From Verrucomicrobiaceae bacterium (GTDB taxonomy: Bacteria > Verrucomicrobiota > Verrucomicrobiia > Verrucomicrobiales > Verrucomicrobiaceae), in the NCBI GenBank assembly GCA_016795365.1, contig JAEUHN010000018.1, forward strand, positions 1-59,695: 59,695 bases of DNA, written 5' to 3'. The position numbers were made by a program, and so were the translations under genes. How positions within the stretch are numbered: position 1 is the stretch's first letter; each line of letters begins with the position of its first letter. The notes below the pieces were generated by a model that was not told the DNA's origin, ran no database searches, and was given only the letters and a program-made list of their open reading frames with translations. Positions 52,716 to 59,695 of the stretch are shown piece after piece.

Positions 52716-54164
52716 TCATGCCAGGGGGCGTGTGAACTTCGCCTCATAGCTGATCTTGCCTTCCACGTCGCGAAGCTGGAAAGCAATGGTGCTGCTCCCG
52801 CCATCGGCCTTTAGCTCGACACACAGGAAACCACCCTGCACGCGATGAAACTTGTGATAGGAGCGATCCTCACCCGGTGTGCCGCCCGCATGGGAATTGC
52901 TCGCCGGTCCGACGCTGAATTCCTGCACGCCAGAAGTCGGATGCACCGAGTGATACTGCCAGTGACGATCGCCACACACGACGAAGAAGTGGTCCGGCAC
53001 GTTGTCATTCAGCCATGCGCGAATCTCATCGCCCTCGTGAGCGAAGCCCTTGTTAGAATGGTTGTCGTTCTTGTTGTCCCGATCAGGTCCCACGAGTGGT
53101 GTGGGCGAGACCAAGACTTTCCACGTGGCCGGGCTTTCCTTCACGGTGCGCTTGAACCACGCCTTCTGCTCGGGACCCCAGATCGTTTTGTCCGGGCCAT
53201 CGGGCATGGTGTTGGGTGAACGATGATCGCGTCCATCGGTGAACCACACCTGCAAGTCGCGCCCCCAGCGGACCGTGCGATAGCTCTCCGATCCAAGGGG
53301 GGCTTGCTCATGGAAAATTTGGAGGCCTTCGTTGAAGGTGAGTTCACCCACTTCCATGCCTGGCCAGCAATCGTTTGTTAGGGTGTCGTGGTCGTCTTTG
53401 AGCCAATAAGTCGAGGTGCTACGCATGGCTGACACGAGGCGCGGCAGACTGAACATTCGCTCCCAGTGAAGTCGAGCGAGTCCCAGGGAGGTGGCTCGTG
53501 GAGGATTGCTATCGTAGTAAACGAGGTCGCCTGTCATCACGATGAACTTCGGATCAAGCCCCTGCATGGAGGGATAAATCGGATGCCCGTCCTCGTGATC
53601 GCGGTCCTGGTAGCCCTGGCAGGTCATCACACAGAAGCGCATGTCCGTGGGTGCAGCAGGTGCGGGTGCCGTGCTGAACTTTCCAAGGCAGCTCTCATGT
53701 TTCGCGCCATCCGCAGCCTCACTCTCCGTGACGTAGTGATAAGTGCTGCCGGGCTTCAGTCCCTGGATTGCGAACTGATGAATGCCATCCTGGGCCTCAG
53801 TCACGGTGGCCCATTCGGTTTCTGCCCACCCGGATTCATCTTCATTCAAACCGTAGCGCACTCGCACACGCCCGGACATCGCCGGGCACGCACCTTCGAT
53901 CTCTTGCACCGGTGGCGCCACCATCTTTGCCTTCGCCCTGCCTTTGCCAGCTTTGAGTTCCTTGAAGGGCACGCCTGCATTGTTGCGAGTCGAATGACGC
54001 GTCAGACGTGTCCACACGATCGCAGATTGATCCGTCACCTCCCCCACCCTGGTGCCCGTGGCTTGATGAGACTGAGCAGTTGATGCCGCCAGCAAGGGAG
54101 TGGCCAGGGTGGCGGCTCCGGTGCGGAGGAAGGTGCGGCGATTGAGGCGTGGCGACGAGTTCAT
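52716..54164 (-). CDS. Tat-exported PhoD-like alkaline phosphatase/phosphodiesterase
   Basis: A 482-residue protein whose Tat signal (RLNRRTFLRTGAATLATPLLA) sets the start at 54164. An FN3-like N-domain (TDQSAIVWTRLTRH, GLKPGSTYHYVTES) leads into the PhoD metallophosphatase core: MTCQGYQDRDHEDG, VMTGDLVYYD, LKDDHDTLTND, VVCGDRHWQYHSVHPTSGVQEF. These are the expected Asp/Asn/His metal ligands of the Fe/Ca PhoD enzymes. It releases phosphate from mono- and diesters outside the cytoplasm. It is divergent from the GH75-like gene (159 bases). Confidence 0.9.
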   Translation of the reverse strand: MNSSPRLNRRTFLRTGAATLATPLLAASTAQSHQATGTRVGEVTDQSAIVWTRLTRHSTRNNAGVPFKELKAGKGRAKAKMVAPPVQEIEGACPAMSGRVRVRYGLNEDESGWAETEWATVTEAQDGIHQFAIQGLKPGSTYHYVTESEAADGAKHESCLGKFSTAPAPAAPTDMRFCVMTCQGYQDRDHEDGHPIYPSMQGLDPKFIVMTGDLVYYDSNPPRATSLGLARLHWERMFSLPRLVSAMRSTSTYWLKDDHDTLTNDCWPGMEVGELTFNEGLQIFHEQAPLGSESYRTVRWGRDLQVWFTDGRDHRSPNTMPDGPDKTIWGPEQKAWFKRTVKESPATWKVLVSPTPLVGPDRDNKNDNHSNKGFAHEGDEIRAWLNDNVPDHFFVVCGDRHWQYHSVHPTSGVQEFSVGPASNSHAGGTPGEDRSYHKFHRVQGGFLCVELKADGGSSTIAFQLRDVEGKISYEAKFTRPLA

Positions 54165-54323
54165 AAGGTGATCAAAAAGCATCCCTCGAACGCCACGACA
54201 TCCGGCGTTCCTTCCACGAGATCGGAGGTTCGCGTGGCCCCGAAAATTCATCGCAAAGCGGTTCCCTTTGTCAGTCGGGCACTCCAGTATAGCATCACGC
54301 GACACCATCCCTTTCCTCCGGTC

Positions 54324-55757
54324 ATGCCCAGCCGTCAGCCTCAGCCAGCTCCCCCGTCCCAACGTCCACCCACTGCTCCGGGTGGGTTCCTAGCTGCTCT
54401 CGCGAAGCTCGTCATGCTATGCACGTTGCTCTTGCTGGTGGTGCTTCCCTTCACGCCGGTCGCGGGCAAGATCAAACGTTCGCTGGCTGAGATCTTCCAA
54501 GGCAAGACCACCGTCCGAGAAGTGATCAAGCGGGTGGAGGTGCCCGTGCCGAAGATCGTTGAGCGCAAAGTGGTCGAGAAGGTGGAAGTCGAAGTGCCCG
54601 CACCGCCACCACCGTTGCCGAGCAACTACGTGCCCCGCAAAGAGACCGACCTGGCCACGCTTTTCAACGGCATCAGCATCAACACCCAGCTTCAGACTTC
54701 GCAAGGAACCTACGCCAGCCTCGAGAAGCTCGATCCCGCAGCCTACCAGGTGCGCTTCCAGGTGGACATCCGAGTCCCGAAGGCCAACCAAAGCATCGAG
54801 GAACTCGCGCGCATCAATCCCGATCTGCCCAAGGCTTTGCCTGGACTTCGCGACATGCTGGGCACCAGCCGCGTCTCGGGCTTCTATCACCTTCTCTACG
54901 ACAACAAGGTAAAGGCCGTGAGTCGTGAACTCACGAGACTCAACAAGATCCTCGACCGTCACAACTTCTTCGATTGCGAGACCATCCTGGAACTCAAGCA
55001 CCCCACTACCTCACGTAAGGCACTCCTCATTCAGAGCGAGATGGATGTGGTGGCCGATGGTTCGGACGGCGATCGCATGGCCAGCATGACGGCGGACATC
55101 TATCAGTCCGACTACTACCAACCCTTCACCAGCTACGCGTGGAAGAAGCAGACCAAGACGCCCAATCCCCTGCTCGCTCGTTGGGAGGCACGGCTGAAGG
55201 ATGCCAAGGCCGAGTATGCCAAGAAAGGCTTGTCCGCTGAACGCAATCGCCAGCTCAAGGCACTGATTTCACAGCTCACGCTGGAGATCACCGACTTCAA
55301 ATCGCGCAGCAGCCTCATCGCAGAAACCGATCCCTTCATTGTGCTCTCGTTGCTCTTCCGCAATCAGGAAAACAACAGCGCCCACACGCCCCAGATCGGA
55401 GACTACGCCGTCGTGATTCACGGCAATCAGATCCTTCCTGCAATCTGCGGCGACTATGGGCCTTCGATGAAGATGGGCGAAGCAAGCTTGCTCATGGCCA
55501 AGCAGATCAATGCCAAGGCAACGCCCTACTGGCGCGGCGAAAGCGATCTCAAGGTCAGCTACCTGATATTCCCGGGCACCGCAAAAAAACCCTTCGGTCC
55601 ACCAAACATCGCTGATTGGCATGCGCAGTGTCAGCAATACCTCAATGAGCTAGGCGGCATTGGCGCAGGCTTCAAGCTTCATGAATGGAACGACATGATC
55701 AAGTGGCTGCGTGAATTCGTCGGCCCACCGTGGCCGCTCCCGAAAGTCTCCTCCTAA
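54324..55757 (+). CDS. Membrane-anchored GH75 (fungal-chitosanase-like) protein
   Basis: A 477-residue protein starting at 54324. Pro-rich residues 1-20 are cytosolic, then one membrane helix (22-43), then a coiled-coil/Val-Glu-Lys stretch ending in a Pro-rich hinge (EVPAPPPPLPSNYVP). The C-terminal 300 residues carry the GH75 pattern: LIQSEMDVVADGSDGDRM, Asp and Glu as likely acids, then DYAVVIHGNQILPAICGDYGPSMKMGEASLLMAKQI cut here (ICGDYGP and MGEASLLMAKQ are the signature parts). A long helical insert (residues about 285-335) splits the domain. It would cleave chitosan-like beta-1,4-glucosamine at the cell surface. Confidence 0.78.
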   Translation: MPSRQPQPAPPSQRPPTAPGGFLAALAKLVMLCTLLLLVVLPFTPVAGKIKRSLAEIFQGKTTVREVIKRVEVPVPKIVERKVVEKVEVEVPAPPPPLPSNYVPRKETDLATLFNGISINTQLQTSQGTYASLEKLDPAAYQVRFQVDIRVPKANQSIEELARINPDLPKALPGLRDMLGTSRVSGFYHLLYDNKVKAVSRELTRLNKILDRHNFFDCETILELKHPTTSRKALLIQSEMDVVADGSDGDRMASMTADIYQSDYYQPFTSYAWKKQTKTPNPLLARWEARLKDAKAEYAKKGLSAERNRQLKALISQLTLEITDFKSRSSLIAETDPFIVLSLLFRNQENNSAHTPQIGDYAVVIHGNQILPAICGDYGPSMKMGEASLLMAKQINAKATPYWRGESDLKVSYLIFPGTAKKPFGPPNIADWHAQCQQYLNELGGIGAGFKLHEWNDMIKWLREFVGPPWPLPKVSS

Positions 55758-55824
55758 AGTCGGAGGCACCAGTCAGTGAGACGCAAGAGATGCGGCGATC
55801 TGGTCACGTTGATCATGCAACGTC

Positions 55825-56370
55825 ATGCACCAGCGCATCATTGAATCTCGTCCACCTCTCGTCATCCGAGTCATCGGCATCGCGATCATGCTCGGAGGGC
55901 TTCACTTCTTGCGAAAGTATTTCCTCACCGACCTCATCGCCTCAGTGAAGGACCCCGACTTCCTTCCTGGAGGTCTGATTGGCGTGCTCATCATCCTCAT
56001 CATCGGCCTGGTCATCACGGGAATCGGCGCACTGATGGCCTTCCTGCAAAAACGCACCGTGATCGATACGATGCTGCGCACAGTCACCAGCGAGCGAGGG
56101 CTGTTGGGTTTCAAGCGAACGGAGAGCTGGCCCTTCAGCGACTTCATTCGCGTGATGAATCTCTGGCACTCGGAGTCCAACCAGACCAGCAGCACTGACA
56201 TCTACAACGTGGAACTCCTGCACCGAAACGGCAGCTACGTGAACATCGAAGTTTTCACCAAAAACGACGCGGCTAACGAACTCGCGAAGACCCTCGCCGA
56301 GATGCTGCAACTCCCGATCACGGATAGCAGTCGCGATGAGTGGATGGCTAGCGACGACAAGACGAGCTGA
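55825..56370 (+). CDS. Small inner-membrane protein of unknown function
   Basis: A 181-residue protein with two membrane helices (about residues 14-38 and 47-72: VIRVIGIAIMLGGLHFL, LIGVLIILIIGLVITGIGALMAF in part) and a C-terminal cytosolic beta-domain (KRTVIDTMLRTVTSERGLLG, SYVNIEVFTKNDAANELAKTL). The latter recalls bacterial PH-like domains. It is 67 bases after the GH75-like gene. No named family was recognised. Confidence 0.72.
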   Translation: MHQRIIESRPPLVIRVIGIAIMLGGLHFLRKYFLTDLIASVKDPDFLPGGLIGVLIILIIGLVITGIGALMAFLQKRTVIDTMLRTVTSERGLLGFKRTESWPFSDFIRVMNLWHSESNQTSSTDIYNVELLHRNGSYVNIEVFTKNDAANELAKTLAEMLQLPITDSSRDEWMASDDKTS

Positions 56371-56445
56371 GTCGTGGGCCGTTCATCACACCTGTGGTCA
56401 CCACTTTTTGCTTCAATCTTTCGCGCCTTAAGCTAGAGGCCAACA

Positions 56446-57252
56446 ATGCGCCTACTCTCCCTCTCCCTGCTGGCTCTTGCCTCCCTGTTGTCCGTCTCCT
56501 CCGCTGCCGATAAGTCGAACTACACCTTGTTCAATCCGGTGCCTGAGGCAAAGATGCGCGACCTGGACACCGATCGTCCAGACAAGACCAATAGCGCCAT
56601 CACGCTGGATGCCGGTCACGTGCAGATCGAGTCCGACCTCATGAACTACACGCGTGAAGGTCATGGTGTGGGCAAGCAGGAAGCGTGGCTTTGGGGCAAT
56701 ACCAACTTCCGCCTTGGTCTGTGCAATCGCACCGATCTTCAGATCGCCGTGCCATTCGTCATGGATGATGGCTCGACCACCGGCATTGGCGATCTCACCG
56801 TCGCGCTCAAGGCCAACTTCTGGGGCAATGATGGTGGCGATTCCGCCGCAGGCATCTATGCCGCACTCTCGACGCCGACGGGTTCCAGTGGTCTGAGCGC
56901 AGGCACAGTGCAGGCCTTGATCTCGGCCATCTATCAGCGCTCGCTCGGGAGCTTTGATGCGGCAGTCAATTCAGGTGTGGCTATCGCCGCCGATGATGAA
57001 GGTTCCTCGCACCACACCGAGATCGTGAACTCCATCTCCATCGGCCATGATCTCTTCGGCCCCGTTTCCGGTTACGTCGAATTCTTTTCCTCCGTGCCAA
57101 CCTCCCACAGCCAGGACTGGGTGGGCACGATCGATGCCGGTCTGCTTTTTGCCGTCTCAAAGAACTTCCAAATCGACACGGGCATCAATGTCGGCGTCAC
57201 GGACGCCGCGGATGACATTCAGGTCTTCCTCGGCGTCTCGTGGCGCTTGTAA
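56446..57252 (+). CDS. Outer-membrane barrel of the phenol MetA-pathway type
   Basis: A 268-residue protein with signal peptide MRLLSLSLLALASLLSVSSAAD. The motif LDTDRPDKTNSAITLDAGHVQIESDLMNY (given in parts: DTDRPDKTNS, GHVQIES) marks the MetA-pathway 'transporter' family (PF13557). Later strands include NRTDLQIAVPFV, TGIGDLTVALKANFWG and FQIDTGINVGVTDAADDIQVF; the chain ends in WRL rather than Phe. It probably forms a pore for small hydrophobic or organic molecules. It is convergent with the SGNH hydrolase, with 3 bases between stops. Confidence 0.8.
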   Translation: MRLLSLSLLALASLLSVSSAADKSNYTLFNPVPEAKMRDLDTDRPDKTNSAITLDAGHVQIESDLMNYTREGHGVGKQEAWLWGNTNFRLGLCNRTDLQIAVPFVMDDGSTTGIGDLTVALKANFWGNDGGDSAAGIYAALSTPTGSSGLSAGTVQALISAIYQRSLGSFDAAVNSGVAIAADDEGSSHHTEIVNSISIGHDLFGPVSGYVEFFSSVPTSHSQDWVGTIDAGLLFAVSKNFQIDTGINVGVTDAADDIQVFLGVSWRL

Positions 57253-57255
57253 GTG

Positions 57256-58038
57256 CTACTTCATTAGTTCGGCGAGCTTTGGGCTGATCGCATCGGCCCA
57301 GATCTGATAGCCAGCAGGCGACAGGTGCAGAAAGTCAGGCATGATGTCCTTCGTCAGCATGCCATCGGGCTTCATGAACTTGTCGCCGATGTCGAGAAAG
57401 AACACATTCTTGCCATCCTCGAGCTTCGCGATGATTTCATTCACCTTCTTGAGCTTGTCGCGCCCTGGATTCGGCGCAGGCTTCTCACCGCGAGGAAACA
57501 CCGCGAGCAAGAGGATCTTCGCTTGAGGCTGCTTGGCACGGATCGTCTCGATGATGCGCGTCACTCCTTTGGCAATTCCTTCCGCTGGATCGGTGCCGGA
57601 GTTGTTGGTGCCAATCATCACCACAGCGGCCTTCGGCTTGATGCCTTCCAGTTCGCCGTTCTCGATGCGCCAGAGCACGTGCTGAGTGCGATCGCCACCG
57701 ATGCCGAAGTTCAGCGGCTGGTAGGCACCAAAGGCCTTCGCCCACACCTCCTTCCCATTGCCAGCCCAGCCTGCGGTGATGGAGTCGCCAAGGAACACGA
57801 GTTGTCCTTCACCCTTCTTGGCCTGCGCCACGAATCGCTCGTGCGCCGCCATGAACAAAGTCTGCGGCTTGCCGTCTGGCCCCATCTTCGGAGCCGCAAC
57901 ATCCGGCGGCTGAGGCGGAAGAATGATGCGAGCGACCGGTGGCTTCGGAGCTGCAGGCTTCACTGGCGCAGCTGTTTGAGCACGGGCAGCACAGGTGACG
58001 ACGAGGAGTGTGGCGATAACAATCGGGGACAACTTCAT
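57256..58038 (-). CDS. Secreted SGNH/GDSL hydrolase (platelet-activating-factor acetylhydrolase-like)
   Basis: A 260-residue protein with signal peptide MKLSPIVIATLLVVTCAARAQ and a Pro/Ala linker to residue 50. Block I is VFLGDSITAGW (nucleophile Ser), block II GIGGDRTQHVLWR, block III MIGTNNSG and block V FLHLSPAGYQIW with Asp-x-x-His replaced by P-D-F-L-H (Asp and His present, three apart). This is the PAF-AH/acetylxylan-esterase type SGNH enzyme, removing acetyl groups from sugars. The upstream neighbour is a membrane protein on the same strand, 84 bases away. Confidence 0.88.
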   Translation of the reverse strand: MKLSPIVIATLLVVTCAARAQTAAPVKPAAPKPPVARIILPPQPPDVAAPKMGPDGKPQTLFMAAHERFVAQAKKGEGQLVFLGDSITAGWAGNGKEVWAKAFGAYQPLNFGIGGDRTQHVLWRIENGELEGIKPKAAVVMIGTNNSGTDPAEGIAKGVTRIIETIRAKQPQAKILLLAVFPRGEKPAPNPGRDKLKKVNEIIAKLEDGKNVFFLDIGDKFMKPDGMLTKDIMPDFLHLSPAGYQIWADAISPKLAELMK

Positions 58039-58122
58039 AGGGCTTCCAAGCTGATCAGTTCGGCCCTTGACGGCAATCTCAAACTGCCGCGAAGCGACCC
58101 ATCATGCGCACTGCTCGCAAGC

Positions 58123-59235
58123 TCATCGCTTGGTCCAAGCGACACCCACAATCGCCCTCGCCAGCAACCACACGTAGCCAGCCGCGAAGGGCAGCAGCAC
58201 CCAGCCCAGCCAGGAGTAATCAATGTCTGCGTGACCGATGCTAAGAAGCAAGGCGCAGATCACGGGCGACAGCATCCCGATCCAGTAAGGCGGCTGCACA
58301 AACCAGATCTCGGCATGAGCCAGCAATCCATGCCACAGGCCAGGTGCCACAGTGCCTTCCTTCGGTTTCAAGATGAGCACTCCCTGATGAGGCTCCACCG
58401 CTGCATCAGAACTGGCCTGTGCTTGTCGGCACTGGTAAGACATCCACGCGCACAACGCCGTCGCTACCGACGCGATGGCTGCCAGCGCCAGACTCGCCGA
58501 GACCTGAATGTTCGCCACCGGCACACTGATCTCTTCGTTTTCATAGCTGTAGCGTGAGGCCGCATAAAGATTGTCCACAGGTCCCGTCGCGCTGGTCCAG
58601 TTTCTCGCCTTGAGAAGAATGCGCCCCTCGATGTCATCCTCTGCCATCGGCTCGGCTTCCCCCTTCACCATGGCACGCAATGGCATCGCTTCCCACACCT
58701 TGGTGTGAAGGACTGGATTCACGCTCTGCTCCGCATTGGTAAAGGTGAAACGCAGCTCCCCCTGCTGGTGCAAGTCGGAGTCCGGGGTGACCACGATCGA
58801 CAGTTCGTAAAGCGGAGTCGCACCCTCCACCAGCGGTGGCGCGAGTTGTTTGAAGGTTGCCGGATCTGCGTGAAACCGAAGCCACCCACCGCTCGGCAAG
58901 GACACCCGATGCACCGGGGGCGAATACGCAGGCTTCGCTTGTGAGAGAAAATACGCCATCGCATCCAGTTCACTCGCCTGTGGGTTCTTCGCTCCATACT
59001 TGCCCAGATCGCTCGCCATGTTTGCGGCCGCCGGCGACGAGTTGTCGTCCAGATCATTGTTACGCACCTCCGCCACGGTCGCGGTCATCAGCCGATGCGA
59101 CACATAAAGATTCTCCAGTTCCATCAGGTCCGCCGTCTGACTGCGGCGGTTGTTGGAGAATGTCACACACAGCACCACGATCAGTGCCTGGGTAATCAGA
59201 TTGCTACGGATCTTCTCAGCGAGTTCGGGCTTCAT
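58123..59235 (-). CDS. Integral membrane protein of unknown function
   Basis: A 370-residue protein starting MKPELAEKIRSNLITQALIVV. One N-terminal helix (about 10-28), then a periplasmic domain of about 210 residues (VHRVSLPSGGWLRFHADPATF, DLHQQGELRFTFTNAEQ, EEISVPVANIQV), then three helices (VSASLALAAIASVATALCAW; PPYWIGMLSPVICALLLSIG; YSWLGWVLLPFAAGYVWLLA). The soluble domain resembles none I know. It may be transcribed with the SGNH hydrolase downstream. Confidence 0.72.
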   Translation of the reverse strand: MKPELAEKIRSNLITQALIVVLCVTFSNNRRSQTADLMELENLYVSHRLMTATVAEVRNNDLDDNSSPAAANMASDLGKYGAKNPQASELDAMAYFLSQAKPAYSPPVHRVSLPSGGWLRFHADPATFKQLAPPLVEGATPLYELSIVVTPDSDLHQQGELRFTFTNAEQSVNPVLHTKVWEAMPLRAMVKGEAEPMAEDDIEGRILLKARNWTSATGPVDNLYAASRYSYENEEISVPVANIQVSASLALAAIASVATALCAWMSYQCRQAQASSDAAVEPHQGVLILKPKEGTVAPGLWHGLLAHAEIWFVQPPYWIGMLSPVICALLLSIGHADIDYSWLGWVLLPFAAGYVWLLARAIVGVAWTKR

Positions 59236-59349
59236 GGGAGAGTGAAAGAGCGCGGATCTAAAACAGCCACGCAGCAGTGATCAAGCCACAATATCCGCCG
59301 TGTCCGATGTCATCCGCGTGCGCAAGCCAACGAGGGCTACGTCATGCCG

Positions 59350-59518
59350 CTTCATCGGAGTCCTGAGGTTGAAGAAACCGTGAACCATCGAGACGTTGCG
59401 CGCAGCGCCTTGGAGTGTGGCAGCCACACCCAGCCCCGCCTCCAGCGTAGCCGCTCGACTTCATCGGAGGCCTGGACTTGGAAGAAACCGTGAGCCGTCC
59501 GAGACGTTGCGCGCAGCG
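59350..59518. repeat. Two direct repeats of about 59 bp
   Basis: Copies 59350-59407 and 59459-59518 both run from CTTCATCGGAG to GAGACGTTGCGCGCAGCG, with GAAGAAACCGTGA in the middle; they differ by a few substitutions and two inserted bases. The 51 bases between them contain GGAGTGTGGCAGCCACAC. Confidence 0.85.
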
Positions 59519-59526
59519 AAAGGAGC

Positions 59527-59544
59527 GCGGGCACTCTTGCCCGC
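59527..59544. repeat. Dispersed palindrome GCGGGCA-CTCT-TGCCCGC
   Basis: A perfect 7-bp stem with CTCT loop. The last 14 bases of the window (GGACA-GGAG-TGTCC) form the same hairpin on the other strand with a related stem, so both belong to one family. Confidence 0.75.
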
Positions 59545-59695
59545 AAGCCGGAGCGACAAACTTCCATCAACCCAAGAACCTCGCGACCGATCCGCGCAAT
59601 TCACCGGTTAACGCCGATGTTCGAAGGGCAAGGAGCGCTCAGAAAGCGCTTCTCACTGACAAGCCGGTTCCTTCGACGAGCGGACAGGAGTGTCC

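Larger units (their letters stand above)
59236..59695. other. Gene-free right end with dispersed repeats
   Basis: No gene is recognised in these 460 bases. They hold a direct repeat pair (59350-59407, 59459-59518) and two related palindromes (59527-59544, 59682-59695). Confidence 0.6.

Overview
The window reads as chromosomal DNA of a Verrucomicrobiota-type bacterium (Prosthecobacter or a relative is my guess; this is inference from gene content). The pointers are five secreted sulfatases, DUF1080, PIG-L deacetylase, GFO/IDH/MocA and PQQ-propeller proteins, Tat-signalled sugar enzymes, a five-haem cytochrome, many signal-peptide proteins, high GC and few clear Shine-Dalgarno sites. No rRNA or tRNA gene, CRISPR array, transposase or complete prophage is visible.

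Layout. 1-3630 (-): 3' truncated giant secreted adhesin-like protein. 4218-7528: nucleotide pyrophosphatase/phosphodiesterase plus a purple-acid-phosphatase-like protein, facing a DUF1080 protein. 7647-12154: three-sulfatase operon. 12188-20825: XylR-type AraC regulator divergent from DJ-1/PfpI, xylose-isomerase-like, multihaem cytochrome, beta-propeller, esterase and sarcosine-oxidase-like genes. 20921-23684: two more sulfatases, one with an aberrant formylglycine motif. 23788-25853: broken YHYH/DUF1566 gene whose 3' end stops where a compact module begins: arsR | PiT permease - outer-membrane barrel - periplasmic rhodanese (25758-28784). Twin palindromic operators lie at its centre and a terminator at its end.

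28948-34543 is an accessory, repeat-rich region. It holds six tandem 41-bp repeats, GAGACT/ATCAGACT tracts, and a cassette of a helical FN3 protein, a four-helix-bundle protein and a collagen-like tail-fibre-type protein. These are followed by a DUF5677 gene and the wreck of a phosphatase-like gene. 34557-43974 returns to secreted polysaccharide or glycan genes: an alpha/beta hydrolase coupled to an archaeal riboflavin-kinase-like protein, a Gfo/Idh oxidoreductase, a PQQ propeller, a PIG-L deacetylase and a beta-helix protein. 44015-47242 is core genome: argC-argJ divergent from rplU-rpmA. 47871-50444 pairs a 2,5-dioxovalerate-type dehydrogenase with an FAH-family protein, the last steps of a Weimberg-like sugar-acid pathway. 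The right end holds an SDR, a HAF-repeat protein, a PhoD phosphatase, a GH75 chitosanase-like membrane protein, a MetA-type barrel, an SGNH hydrolase and a membrane protein, ending in dispersed repeats.

Taken together, most of the window looks like a scavenging programme for sulfated or acetylated extracellular polysaccharides and organophosphates: desulfation, deacetylation, ester and phosphate removal, periplasmic oxidation and cytosolic sugar-acid catabolism. A putative sulfur (or oxyanion) uptake module and a surface- or tail-like cassette have been added. All functional statements are from motif reading only; no database search was possible.
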